A stretch of 64,000 bases of DNA. It comes from Pseudomonas triclosanedens. GTDB lineage: Bacteria > Pseudomonadota > Gammaproteobacteria > Pseudomonadales > Pseudomonadaceae. How positions within the stretch are numbered: position 1 is the first letter of the stretch; every line of letters starts with the position of its first letter. A program made the position numbers and the translations under genes. Below are positions 9,688 to 18,389 of the stretch, one piece after another. The stretch covers positions 3,585,001 to 3,649,000 of the forward strand of contig NZ_CP113432.1 of the NCBI RefSeq assembly GCF_026686735.1, read 5' to 3'. The notes under the pieces are model-generated. The model searched no databases and was not told the origin of the DNA. It saw nothing but the letters and a program-made list of their open reading frames with translations.

Positions 9688-10055
9688 GCCCGGCACGCCT
9701 GGCCTGGTGGCCGCTGCGCTGGTTGTTCAGCCGGCGCGCGGCGAAGACGCTGCTGTGGCTGGTGCTGATCGTTGCCGCTGCCGTGGGGGCCAACGTCGCG
9801 GGCATCTACCTGGTCGGCAGCGTTGCAGGCTGGGAACGGTGGCTGGCGGCCTCCGCAGGGTATTTCTTCATCTGGCGGCTGTGCGTGTACGCGGCAACGG
9901 CCTATGGATGGTTCTGGATGCGCCGCCGGGTGCTGGCCCGCGAAGACCAAAGCAGGACGGATGGCCAGGCGCGGCGCCGCCTGATCCGCACCGAGGTCGC
10001 CGGCGTCGTCGCCATCGTCGCGCTGGAAGCCAGCCTGTTGATGCAGGCCGCTTGA
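9684..10055 (+). CDS. Small inner-membrane protein of the ICE transfer operon
   Basis: A protein of 123 residues. Its ATG overlaps the previous stop (ATGA). It has three hydrophobic segments: LLWLVLIVAAAVGANVAG, a tryptophan-containing segment around YFFIWRLCVYAA, and a C-terminal VAGVVAIVALEASLLM. No motif of known function is seen. Its place just upstream of the TraG-N-like gene is conserved in related elements as far as I recall. Confidence 0.65.
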   Translation: MSPARLAWWPLRWLFSRRAAKTLLWLVLIVAAAVGANVAGIYLVGSVAGWERWLAASAGYFFIWRLCVYAATAYGWFWMRRRVLAREDQSRTDGQARRRLIRTEVAGVVAIVALEASLLMQAA

Positions 10056-10070
10056 TGGGAGATCGTGGCC

Positions 10071-11594
10071 ATGACGCTTTTCACGACGGACTACCTGGAG
10101 TACTACCTCACCCTCGTGTCCTGGATCGTCAACAACGGTATCTGGGCCGTGCTGGTGTCCAGCGGGGTGTTCGCGCTGCCTTTCGTTGCCATCGTCGTGC
10201 AGGAGTGGCTGAAGGCCCGTGCGGAAGGCGCTGACGAGGGCAACAAAGGCGTTCTGAGTGCCGCCCGTATCGAGAACCGGGTGTTCGTCGCGATCGTCGT
10301 GGTGATGTTCGCGGGCATTCCGTTCATCGACGTGGACCTCAGCACCATCCAGTACGACAGCTCGCGCTCGGCACAATGCCAAGTCAGCGTGCCGCAGCCC
10401 ATGGAAACCGGCTGGTCGCAGTCCTTCAGCACCATCAACAACCAGTCGGCGAAGGTGCCGGTCTGGTGGGCCTTCATGCACGCGCTCTCGCGCGCGGTCA
10501 CGAGCGCCTCGGTGGCCGCGATCCCGTGCGGTACGGACCTGCGACAGATGAGGATGGAGATCGACGCGACCCGCATCGACGACCCGGTACTGGCTCAGGA
10601 GGTCGCGGACTTCTCGCGGGACTGCTATGGGCCTGCGCGGGCCAAACTGTTCATGCAGCGCCCGGATCTCGATGAGCAGCAGATGCACGACGTGACCTGG
10701 ATCGGCTCGCGCTTTTTCACGGACACGGGGGGCTACTACGACAACTACCGCTCCAGCACAGCGCGCGAGGCATGGCCCTATGACGATACCCGCGATGCGG
10801 GGCTCGCGCAGGTTGCCAATGGTGGCGGCTACCCGACCTGCAGGCAGTGGTGGTCAGACGGCAGCAACGGCCTGCGGGCACGCCTGCTGGGTCAGGTGGA
10901 CCCGAGCCTGCTGAATCGCCTGGCGGGCTGGGCCGGGTTCCTCAGCCGGGCCGAGGTGGACGATTCGGTAATCCGCGCCATCGCGTCACCCCGGCAGCAG
11001 AAACTGAACCAGGGCAGCGTTTATACGGACTACGGCGGTCAGATCGACAAAACCCTGCCGAACATCGTGACGCGGGCCACAGGCGACGTCGGGATGGCAG
11101 TCGGCGCGATTGCTGCGTTTCCTGCCATGGACGTCGTGCGCCAATCCCTGCCCATGGTGCTCGCCTTGCTGAAGATGGCGCTGGTCATCTGCATCCCGCT
11201 CGTGCTGGTCGTGGGCACCTATGACCTGAAGACGGTCGTCACCGTCAGCGTGGTGCAGTTCGCGCTGTTCTTCACGGACTTCTGGTTCCAGCTCGCACGC
11301 TGGATCGATTCGACGATTCTGGACGCGCTTTATGGCTGGGGCTTCGGCTGGAACCGGCCGCACACCAACTTCGACCCGCTGGTGGGGTTGAACAACGCCT
11401 TCGGGGACATGCTCCTGATGTTCATCACGGGCACGATGTTCATCGTGCTGCCTACCTTCTGGATCATGGCCTTGGCTTGGGCGGGCGTTCGCGCCGGTAA
11501 CGTGCTGCAAGGCCTCGCCGGTGCCACTGGCGAGGCCAAGGCTGCCGGTGGGAAGGGAGGAAGTATCGCGATCAATGCAGTGTCGAAGAAGTGA
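10071..11594 (+). CDS. TraG N-terminal-domain-like mating-pair protein
   Basis: A protein of 507 residues. The ATG at 10071 is preferred because GGGAG lies about 9 bp upstream, too close to serve the in-frame GTG at 10065. N-terminal membrane segments (ILVSWIVNNGIWAVLV-like region and VFVAIVVVMFAGIPF) are followed by a periplasmic domain of about 230 residues and a block of C-terminal membrane segments (ALLKMALVICIPLVLVVG, LLMFITGTMFIVLPTFWIM). This is the layout of the TraG N-terminal domain (mating-pair stabilisation, pilus assembly). It closes the transfer operon. Confidence 0.82.
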   Translation: MTLFTTDYLEYYLTLVSWIVNNGIWAVLVSSGVFALPFVAIVVQEWLKARAEGADEGNKGVLSAARIENRVFVAIVVVMFAGIPFIDVDLSTIQYDSSRSAQCQVSVPQPMETGWSQSFSTINNQSAKVPVWWAFMHALSRAVTSASVAAIPCGTDLRQMRMEIDATRIDDPVLAQEVADFSRDCYGPARAKLFMQRPDLDEQQMHDVTWIGSRFFTDTGGYYDNYRSSTAREAWPYDDTRDAGLAQVANGGGYPTCRQWWSDGSNGLRARLLGQVDPSLLNRLAGWAGFLSRAEVDDSVIRAIASPRQQKLNQGSVYTDYGGQIDKTLPNIVTRATGDVGMAVGAIAAFPAMDVVRQSLPMVLALLKMALVICIPLVLVVGTYDLKTVVTVSVVQFALFFTDFWFQLARWIDSTILDALYGWGFGWNRPHTNFDPLVGLNNAFGDMLLMFITGTMFIVLPTFWIMALAWAGVRAGNVLQGLAGATGEAKAAGGKGGSIAINAVSKK

Positions 11595-11600
11595 TCACTG

Positions 11601-11960
11601 CTAGTCGTCCTCGACATGAGGATCAATGCGAAAACCGTCGTAGGTGTACAGGCCGAACCCGGCTGGCCCGTTTCGCCATTCTGGCTCGGGCAACTCCTCG
11701 CCCAAGTCGGCGTTGCGGGCCATCCAGGCAACGACCATGACGCACACCAGCAACAGAGCCAGCCAGAAGGTGGTGTACAGCAGCGCCCCGAGCGCGGCCA
11801 GCTTGACCACCCACACGAGCACGACGGCGCCAGCTACCGGCACTCCCTTGGAGATCAACCAGTTCGACGCCCGCCGTTCGCCGCGCGCATAGGCACGCCA
11901 TCCGCGGCCAAAGGCGCGGCCGAGGCGTTCTGCGGTGCTGGTGCGGGTCGTCGTGTTCAT
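11601..11960 (-). CDS. DUF3742 family membrane protein
   Basis: A protein of 119 residues on the minus strand, convergent with the TraG-like gene. The ATG at 11960 (MNTTTRTST) follows an AGGAGAC-like site; the longer frame from 12005 lacks one. It has two hydrophobic segments (VAGAVVLVWVVKLAALGALL and FWLALLLVCVMVVAWMA) and an acidic C-terminus. DUF3742 proteins occur at this place in clc/PAGI-2-type ICEs; their function is unknown. Confidence 0.75.
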   Translation of the reverse strand: MNTTTRTSTAERLGRAFGRGWRAYARGERRASNWLISKGVPVAGAVVLVWVVKLAALGALLYTTFWLALLLVCVMVVAWMARNADLGEELPEPEWRNGPAGFGLYTYDGFRIDPHVEDD

Positions 11961-12044
11961 GGTCGTCTCCTGCTGCTGAGGAATACCTATTTCAGTTTGC
12001 TCCACTTCATTCGGTTTGAGGCTTCAATGTGTTCTCTTGCTGCT

Positions 12045-12677
12045 TCAGGACGCCTCGTCATCCGGCTCCACCGGGCCAGGATCGGGTTCCACGCCGATGC
12101 GGTAGGTGGCAACGAACCGCGGCCAGTCCACATGGTCAACCAGCTCGATGTCCTCGACAACGCTGACCTTGGCTCCCGCACGCTCGAACAGGGCGATGCT
12201 CTTGGCGGGATAGTTGTTGCGCGACGGATAGAGCACCCCGTCGAACAGCGCTTGGCCATCATCTCCGAGCATCGCATGCACCTGGGCGGACACCTGCTGC
12301 GTGTACGTGTAGTCGCGGCTGGCCAACTGCTCCAGATTCAGGCCGAAGTAGCCCGCCATGACGCCCGGTGCCGTGAGGTCAGCCAGAAGCACGTCATCCA
12401 GCACGCCTACTGCGCGCACCATCCGGGCCTGGACTTCCTTCAGGGCAATGGAGCGCTTCGTGTCTTCAAGCCACTGGTGCTTGTGGAACACCGACTCCAT
12501 CAGCGCCGTGGGCAGGTCGCGCCCCAGGTAGAGCACGCCGTAGGCCCCCGCCGGGTCATCGTAGCGATTCGTGCTGCTGCGGCCATAGTACAGCGGGCTG
12601 CCCCGATAGACGACGCGGCTCACATGCTGGAGCAGTTCACCGGCATCGATCAGGAACGAAGGCAGCTCGTGGCTCAT
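12045..12677 (-). CDS. RES-domain toxin (NAD+-degrading family)
   Basis: A protein of 210 residues matching the RES fold: an N-terminal R in VVYRGSPLYYGR, a Y/R pair in STNRYDDP, GVLYLG, a conserved E in ALMESVFH and a serine in GVLYPSRNN. RES toxins (ParT, MbcT) consume NAD+ or modify proteins using NAD+. The gene follows its antitoxin by 12 bp in the same direction, as in RES-Xre operons. It probably serves to keep the ICE in the population; this role is inferred. Confidence 0.85.
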   Translation of the reverse strand: MSHELPSFLIDAGELLQHVSRVVYRGSPLYYGRSSTNRYDDPAGAYGVLYLGRDLPTALMESVFHKHQWLEDTKRSIALKEVQARMVRAVGVLDDVLLADLTAPGVMAGYFGLNLEQLASRDYTYTQQVSAQVHAMLGDDGQALFDGVLYPSRNNYPAKSIALFERAGAKVSVVEDIELVDHVDWPRFVATYRIGVEPDPGPVEPDDEAS

Positions 12678-12689
12678 GGTGATCTCGCT

Positions 12690-13316
12690 TCAATGCACCT
12701 GGACGCCCAGCACGTTGAACACGGCCTCGGCCACGTCATCGATCGTGCGATGCGTCACCGCATCCACCGGCGAGCGACCGCCCAAGCCTTCGAGCGGTTC
12801 GGACAGCGCGCGGTAGATCGTCCAGTGGTCGATGCCCTCGACTTCCTGAAGTACGGTTTGAGTCAACTGCTGCTTCACCGGGTCGAGCTGCCAGTCGGGC
12901 AGCTTCTGGCCGCGCGGCCCCACGTTCAGCGCCAGCAGCCGACGGGCGAGGATGTCCTTGTAGATTTGCTGGCGCGACTTGTCCGCCAGCTTGGCGAACT
13001 CGGCGGGCGGCAGGTTGTGCGGCTGGTTGAAGGCTTCCAGCAGCACGGCGCGGCCTCGCTGGACGTCGGTTTCAGTCGGTGCCCAGCGCGTGTCGGCGCG
13101 CAGCGCGGCCACCTTGCGCTGCAAGGCCTGCGCCACCGTTTCGCCTTCGAGGTTGGCGGGCAGCTTCACCGCTTCCACGCGCTCATGAATGAACGCCTGC
13201 AACTCGGCCGCGAAAGCCGGAGCATTGCGGATTTCGACGGTATCCGCGAAGCGGCGCACATCCTCCACCGTAACGCGCGGCAGACGATCGGCAATGAATT
13301 CGATGGCAGTGGGCAT
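12690..13316 (-). CDS. Antitoxin of the RES pair, Xre/MbcA/ParS-like C-terminus
   Basis: A protein of 208 residues. The second ATG (13316) is chosen because GGGAG lies 6 bp before it and directly abuts the first (13322). Residues about 95-200 contain a helix-turn-helix-like stretch (NLPPAEFAKLADKSRQQIY), RGQKLPDWQL, and a C-terminal toxin-binding type segment (W-x-x-Y-R-x-L then DAVT) as in DUF2384/ParS antitoxins. The same module, with the same motif order, forms the C-terminus of the ICE integrase (36625-38568). The N-terminal 90 residues are helical and unassigned. Confidence 0.8.
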   Translation of the reverse strand: MPTAIEFIADRLPRVTVEDVRRFADTVEIRNAPAFAAELQAFIHERVEAVKLPANLEGETVAQALQRKVAALRADTRWAPTETDVQRGRAVLLEAFNQPHNLPPAEFAKLADKSRQQIYKDILARRLLALNVGPRGQKLPDWQLDPVKQQLTQTVLQEVEGIDHWTIYRALSEPLEGLGGRSPVDAVTHRTIDDVAEAVFNVLGVQVH

Positions 13317-13349
13317 GGTCATCTCCCAGGTAGGTTTGAGACAGGATTC

Positions 13350-13387
13350 ACTCTAGTCTCCTTTGTCGCCTTTGTCAACTTTGTCGC
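13350..13387 (-). promoter_or_regulatory. Promoter and repeated operator of the RES toxin-antitoxin operon
   Basis: On the minus strand TTGACA (13373-13378) and TAGAGT (13350-13355) are separated by exactly 17 bp, a good sigma-70 promoter. The -35 box lies in the middle of three tandem 9-bp repeats, plus-strand CTTTGTCGC, CTTTGTCAA and CTTTGTCGC (13361-13387). Binding of the antitoxin there would block the promoter; the autoregulation is inferred. Confidence 0.7.
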
Positions 13388-13630
13388 CTGAGTGAAAGCC
13401 TACCTGGCGGGTAGCGTCTTGGGAGCATAGACCGGGGCCAGCGCCGGGTCGCCACCCAATCCATTCGTGCGGGTTCCACATTGACGCTGGAGCCGCAACC
13501 CAGGCCCCGCTATACCGAAACGGTTAAAGGCCAAAGGGTCAAAACGGCAAGGGAATGGGGTGCAAGGGGAAAGGCCCTACCTCGAAAAGGCCAAAAGGCC
13601 TCCCGCCCGGCCCGCCATCAGGACACCGAC
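13388..13630. other. Intergenic region upstream of relaxase, candidate oriT
   Basis: About 240 bp between the toxin-antitoxin promoter and the relaxase start. The part 13520-13600 is strikingly purine-rich on the plus strand, with repeated AAAGGCC/AAAAGGCC words and a CCTCGAAAAGGCCAAAAGG stretch. Origins of transfer often lie next to the relaxase gene, but no nick-site consensus is recognised, so this is only a candidate. Confidence 0.25.
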
Positions 13631-15469
13631 ATGCTCTCCCTGTTCCAGCGAAAACGGCCCCCGGTCGCCGCCGCTCCATCGCCACCACCCGCCGCCGACC
13701 TCCCGAAAGGGTTGATGCGGCCGGACTCGGCCGCATCGCTGCTAGCCACCCCGCGCCGGCAGAAGCTGCTGGAACACATCTGGCAGCGCACATCGCTCTC
13801 GCGCAAGCAGTTCGCCACCCTGTACCGCGTCCCGCTGGAGCGCTACGCGGAGCTGGTCCAGGCTTTCCCGGCCTCCGAAGCGCACCACCACGCCTACCCG
13901 GGCGGCATGCTCGACCATGGCCTCGAAATCGTCGCCTACAGCCTGAAGCTGCGGCAGTCCCATCTGCTACCCATTGGCGCCAGCCCCGAAGACCAGGCGG
14001 CGCAGGCCGAAGCCTGGACTGCGGCCGTCGCCTATGCCGCACTGCTCCATGACATCGGCAAGGTCGCGGTCGATCTGCACGTCGAGCTGGCCGACGGTAG
14101 TACCTGGCACCCATGGCACGGCCCGCTGCGCCAACCGTACCGCTTTCGCTACCGCGATGATCGCGAGTACCGGCTCCACAGCGCCGCGACAGGCTTGCTC
14201 TACCGGCAACTGCTCGATCGCGACATGTTGGACTGGCTCAGTGGCTATCCGTCCCTGTGGGCACCGCTGCTTTACGTCCTCGCCGGGCAGTACGAGCACG
14301 CCGGGGTGCTGGGCGAGCTGGTCGTACAGGCCGACCGCGCCTCCGTCGCCCAAGAGCTGGGCGGCGATCCTGCGCGCGCTCTGGCCGCACCCAAGCACTC
14401 GCTCCAACGCAAGCTGGTCAACGGGCTGCGCTACCTGCTCAAGGAAGAGCTGAAACTGAACCAGCCCGAAGCCTCCGATGGCTGGCTCACTCAGGATGCT
14501 CTATGGCTGGTGAGCAAGACCGTTTCCGACAAGCTGCGCGCGCACCTGCTGTCTCAGGGGGTCGATGGCATCCCTGCGAACAACACCGCAGTGTTCAATG
14601 TGCTCCAGGATCACGGCATGTTGCAGCCGACGCTCGACGGCAAGGCGATCTGGCGCGCGACCGTGACCAGTTCCACCGGCTGGTCACACTCGTTCACCCT
14701 GTTGCGGCTGGCACCTGCACTGATTTGGGAGCCTGGCGAGCGGCCGGCGCCGTTCGCCGGGACGGTGGCGATCGACATGACACCGGCCGACAAAGAGGCC
14801 GATGCTTCGGTGCAATCGCCGGCACTCGCGACAACACATCCTGCCGAAGAGCAGCATCCTGCTCCGTGGACGGACGCTGGCGCCGCTGCTGCCCCGGTTC
14901 ACCCGTCCGCTGCCCAGGCCGTGCCCGATGTCATGGAAGACATGCTCGCGATGGTGGGAATGGGTGAATTGCCTGCCGTCCAGCAGGATGCAGAAGCCGT
15001 CTCGGTCGAAGCGCCTGCCGCAGGCCCCGAAACGCCTGCGCCGTCACTGGCTCCATCATCAGCGCCCGCGCCCACGGCCGCGCAGCCATCCGGTGAGCAC
15101 TTCATGGCATGGCTGCAACAGGGCGTCGCCTCGCGGCGGCTCATCATCAACGACGCCAAGGCGCTCGTGCATACCGTGGGCAACACCGCCTACCTGGTCA
15201 GTCCCGGCGTCTTCCAGCGTTACGCGCAGGAACACCCGCAAGTCGGCACGCTGGCGAAGCAGGAAAGCCAACAAGATTGGCAATGGGTACAGAAGCGTTT
15301 CGAGCGGCTGCAACACCATCGCAAGCACCCCAACGGCCTAAACATCTGGACCTGCGAGGTGACGGGGCCTCGCAAATCCCGCCGCCTCCACGGCTACCTG
15401 TTGGACGATGCTCGGCTGTTGTTCGCGGAAATGCCGCCGAACAACCCCTACTTGTCGCTCGTGCAATAA
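13631..15469 (+). CDS. traI: MobH-family relaxase (TraI_2/DUF1528 type)
   Basis: A protein of 612 residues that nicks DNA at oriT and leads the transferred strand. The ATG at 13631 (MLSLFQRKRPP) is chosen by similarity to ICE relaxases; the frame is open upstream to 13481. The N-terminal TraI_2 domain holds the 3H and HD signatures HHHAYPGGMLDHGLEIV and LLHDIGK. After a proline- and alanine-rich linker (about residues 395-520) comes the C-terminal DUF1528 domain (FMAWLQQGVASRRLIIND onwards). It is transcribed away from the toxin-antitoxin pair. The cargo starts right after it. Confidence 0.9.
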   Translation: MLSLFQRKRPPVAAAPSPPPAADLPKGLMRPDSAASLLATPRRQKLLEHIWQRTSLSRKQFATLYRVPLERYAELVQAFPASEAHHHAYPGGMLDHGLEIVAYSLKLRQSHLLPIGASPEDQAAQAEAWTAAVAYAALLHDIGKVAVDLHVELADGSTWHPWHGPLRQPYRFRYRDDREYRLHSAATGLLYRQLLDRDMLDWLSGYPSLWAPLLYVLAGQYEHAGVLGELVVQADRASVAQELGGDPARALAAPKHSLQRKLVNGLRYLLKEELKLNQPEASDGWLTQDALWLVSKTVSDKLRAHLLSQGVDGIPANNTAVFNVLQDHGMLQPTLDGKAIWRATVTSSTGWSHSFTLLRLAPALIWEPGERPAPFAGTVAIDMTPADKEADASVQSPALATTHPAEEQHPAPWTDAGAAAAPVHPSAAQAVPDVMEDMLAMVGMGELPAVQQDAEAVSVEAPAAGPETPAPSLAPSSAPAPTAAQPSGEHFMAWLQQGVASRRLIINDAKALVHTVGNTAYLVSPGVFQRYAQEHPQVGTLAKQESQQDWQWVQKRFERLQHHRKHPNGLNIWTCEVTGPRKSRRLHGYLLDDARLLFAEMPPNNPYLSLVQ

Positions 15470-15511
15470 GAAGATGAAGACCGCCAAGTGTCATAAACGA
15501 TGGCGGGGATG

Positions 15512-15555
15512 TTGTAAATACTGCATTTTTCAAGCAGCTATTGTAGTGTTTACAA
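15512..15555. promoter_or_regulatory. Two RpiR/HexR-like operators upstream of the alkaline phosphatase
   Basis: 15541-15555 is TTGTAGTGTTTACAA, a perfect TTGTA-N5-TACAA palindrome that also fits the TTGT-N7-ACAA site known for the Pseudomonas RpiR-family regulator HexR. 15512-15526 is a related copy (TTGTAAATACTGCAT). Two more copies lie at 19307-19353 beside the RpiR-type gene. They lie 46 to 90 bp before the phosphatase start. Confidence 0.65.
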
Positions 15556-15601
15556 CCTATTGCCCGTCGTAGCGGTCAAGCCACCGCTTTAGGAGATACC
15601 T

Positions 15602-17398
15602 GTGTATGTAGTCCCGCACAACAACACGCGGCCCCATGAAGTCGATGCTCCAGCAACACCGCAATCCAGGGTGTGCAAGAAGCCATTGAGCCGTACTCGC
15701 AGGTGCGTGCGGAATGTCGCTCCCTTCGCCTGTGCGTTCGTGCTCACCGCTTGCGCCAGCACCCCACACACCACGGCACCACCCGCAAACACCGCCGACT
15801 CCCATATCACCGTGCCGATCATTCATCACCCGGACGGCGAGACTCCGGCTTGGTGGTTCCGCGATGGTGCCGCGCAGGCCGCCGCGCGGGGCGCAATGCA
15901 CGGTCATGCGAAGAACGTCATCATTTTCCTCGGTGATGGCATGAGCTTGACCACAGTCACTGCCGCGCGCATTTTCGAGGGGCAGCGTAAGGAAGGCAGC
16001 GGTGAGGAAAACCGCCTATCGTGGGAAAACTTCCCTGCTACTGCACTTAGCAAGACCTACAACACCGATTCGCAAACGCCCGATTCGGCCGGCACCATGA
16101 GCGCGATCGCCACCGGCGTGAAGACACGTGCCGGCGTGCTCAGCATCGGCCAAGGCCCGAAGCGTCAGGACTGCACCGGCGCGCTGGCATCGCCGATGCT
16201 GACGATGTGGGAACTGGCTGCGAGCGCCGGCATGTCGGCCGGCGTAGTGACTACCGCACGTCTGACCCACGCCACGCCGGGCGCTACCATTGCCCATTCA
16301 GCCGAACGCAACTGGGAAAGCGATGCTGATATGCCACAGGCTGCCAAGGATGCCGGCTGCATCGACATTGCCCGCCAAGTAGTCGAGACACCGTTCTGGC
16401 GCGGGTTCGATGTGCTGATGGGCGGTGGCCGCAAGAATTTCATGCCTGCCTCGCAACATGACCCTGAATATGACGACAAGGTCGGCGGGCGACTTGATGG
16501 CCGCGATCTCATCGCCGTATGGCAAGAGCGTCACCCTGGAGGCTCCTATGTCTGGAACAAGCGGTTGCTCGAAGCCGCGCCAACCGACAAGCCACTGCTG
16601 GGCCTGTTCGAGCCGGAGCACATGCAGTTCGAGCATGATCGCCCGAAGGATGCTGCCGGTGAACCCTCGTTGGCAGAGATGACCCGCGCTGCGATCACCC
16701 GACTGGCGCGCAACCCTGAAGGCTACGTGCTGCTGGTCGAAGGTGGCCGCATCGACCACGCCAACCACGCCGGCAACGCTTACCGTGCGCTGACTGATAC
16801 GGTGGCGATGAGTGATGCGGTGCGCGTCGCCTCAGAAGTCACGTCCGCCGATGACACCCTCATTGTTGTCACCGCAGACCATTCGCATACGTTGACCTTC
16901 GCTGGCTATCCCGTGCGCGGCAACCCGATACTAGGCAAGGTGCATGGCAGCAGTGGCGAAGACAATACGGTCGGCTTGGCCACTGATGGCATCGGCCTGC
17001 CTTACACCACTCTCAACTATGCCAATGGCCCTGGTTATACCGGTGCCAGCAAATCGCAGCCTGCCGGATCGAAAAGGTATCCACACACGGGCAACGGCTT
17101 CCAGCCTGCCACTGGTCGCCCCGACCTGACCCATGTGGATACGGAAGACCCGGACTACATGCAGGAAGCCACGTTGCCGCTTTCTGGTGAAACGCACAGC
17201 GGCGAGGACGTGGGCATTTGGGCACGCGGCCCAGGCAGCGACGCAATTCGCGGCAGCGTAGAAGAAAACGCAATCTTCCACTTTGCCGTACAGGCCACCC
17301 CGCGGCTGCGAGGTGCGCTCTGTGCAAAGCACCTGTGCGACGCCAGCGGCGTGCCGGTGGAATTGCCAAGAATCAGCACCTTCCAATCGCCCCAGTGA
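15602..17398 (+). CDS. Alkaline phosphatase, lipoprotein type
   Basis: A protein of 598 residues, a phosphomonoesterase. The GTG at 15602 has AGGAG six bases upstream; a GTG at 15671 is an alternative that would give a shorter signal peptide. A lipobox (LTAC in FVLTACAS) predicts an outer-membrane or periplasmic lipoprotein. Metal and catalytic motifs of the PhoA superfamily are present: FLGDGMS, PDSAGTMSAIATGVKT with nucleophile S162, GGGRKNF, EGGRIDHANHAGN and TADHSH. The upstream operators suggest control by the RpiR-type regulator at 18390-19283. Alkaline-type phosphatases can be fluoride-sensitive or simply scavenge phosphate; its link with the fluoride genes is inferred. Confidence 0.88.
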   Translation: MYVVPHNNTRPHEVDAPATPQSRVCKKPLSRTRRCVRNVAPFACAFVLTACASTPHTTAPPANTADSHITVPIIHHPDGETPAWWFRDGAAQAAARGAMHGHAKNVIIFLGDGMSLTTVTAARIFEGQRKEGSGEENRLSWENFPATALSKTYNTDSQTPDSAGTMSAIATGVKTRAGVLSIGQGPKRQDCTGALASPMLTMWELAASAGMSAGVVTTARLTHATPGATIAHSAERNWESDADMPQAAKDAGCIDIARQVVETPFWRGFDVLMGGGRKNFMPASQHDPEYDDKVGGRLDGRDLIAVWQERHPGGSYVWNKRLLEAAPTDKPLLGLFEPEHMQFEHDRPKDAAGEPSLAEMTRAAITRLARNPEGYVLLVEGGRIDHANHAGNAYRALTDTVAMSDAVRVASEVTSADDTLIVVTADHSHTLTFAGYPVRGNPILGKVHGSSGEDNTVGLATDGIGLPYTTLNYANGPGYTGASKSQPAGSKRYPHTGNGFQPATGRPDLTHVDTEDPDYMQEATLPLSGETHSGEDVGIWARGPGSDAIRGSVEENAIFHFAVQATPRLRGALCAKHLCDASGVPVELPRISTFQSPQ

Positions 17399-17513
17399 TC
17401 GGTTAACAGAGGTGCAGCAGCCATGTCGCTCGCGTTAGAAGAGACCCGCCTGAAGATAGCGGAGTACACAGGCATTGGCTCTGCGCGAGTGCGACACGCT
17501 GGCCGCGTTTGGA

Positions 17514-18305
17514 TCACATCCAACCTCGGCCAGCGATCACCAGCAACAACGCGCCCAGTGCGATTCGGTAGATCGCGAACGCTGTAAACCGATGTGTCTG
17601 AATGTAGGACAGCAGCCATTTGATGGCGACAAATGCCGTGATGGTGGACACGATGAATGCAGTACCGAGAGCTACCCAATCTTCGTGTCCACCGCCATGC
17701 TTGAACTGACCATATAGTTCATAACCGCTTGCGGCATACATCGTCGGTATGCCAACAAGAAATGCAAATTCGGTCGCGGCTCCGCGATCGCCTGTTCCCG
17801 TCAGCATCGCCGCAAAGATAGTTGCGCCCGAGCGAGACGTGCCGGGAAAAATGCCCGCCACGATCTGCGCAACTCCCACAGCAATGGCGACAGTCCAAGT
17901 CACCTCTTTCTTGGAGCTACGCCTTTCTGAAAATCGCTCGGCAGCCATCATCCAGATGCCACCGATGATGAGTGCCCACGCGACGGGCGCAAGCGTAGTC
18001 GGCAATTCCACGCCGGCCGCCTTGGCAACGAAGCCGAGCACGGCGGTAATCAGAAAGGCAAGTGCCAGCTTACCGATATAGAGACGATTCTCGGGTTGGC
18101 GCCAGCTCACGGCGAGCGTGACCAGACGACGCCAGTAAACGATCGTCACGGCCAGCATGGCGCCGGCCTGGATGACAATATTGAACGTGTCGGATCGCGC
18201 CCCCAGCCAGTGTTCTGCAATGAGCAAATGCCCGGTGCTGGAAATCGGCAAGAGCTCGGTTATCCCCTCAATAATGCCGAGGATGATTGCACTCCAATCC
18301 AACAT
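17514..18305 (-). CDS. uppP: Undecaprenyl-diphosphatase UppP/BacA
   Basis: A protein of 263 residues, an inner-membrane phosphatase that recycles undecaprenyl pyrophosphate for cell-wall synthesis and confers bacitracin resistance. Family signatures are present: GIIEGITELLPISSTGHL near the N-terminus and GIFPGTSRSGATI in the middle, with about seven membrane segments. It lies 84 bp downstream of the RpiR-type gene in the same direction with no promoter seen between them, so co-transcription is likely. A chromosomal copy is expected elsewhere, so this is an extra copy. Confidence 0.93.
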   Translation of the reverse strand: MLDWSAIILGIIEGITELLPISSTGHLLIAEHWLGARSDTFNIVIQAGAMLAVTIVYWRRLVTLAVSWRQPENRLYIGKLALAFLITAVLGFVAKAAGVELPTTLAPVAWALIIGGIWMMAAERFSERRSSKKEVTWTVAIAVGVAQIVAGIFPGTSRSGATIFAAMLTGTGDRGAATEFAFLVGIPTMYAASGYELYGQFKHGGGHEDWVALGTAFIVSTITAFVAIKWLLSYIQTHRFTAFAIYRIALGALLLVIAGRGWM

Positions 18306-18389
18306 CGTTGCTCCAAGGTGATTGGCGCGACGTATCGCGCATCTTTAGAAATGTTCGAGATTCACCGCCACCTGCCAGTGGCATATGAA

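Noticed and set aside
11616..13391. Open frame of 591 codons on the plus strand
   Set aside because: Shadow of the DUF3742, RES toxin and antitoxin genes, all of which have clear family motifs on the minus strand.
15557..15907. Minus-strand frame overlapping the phosphatase start
   Set aside because: No motif; it overlaps the operator and signal-peptide region of a well-supported gene.
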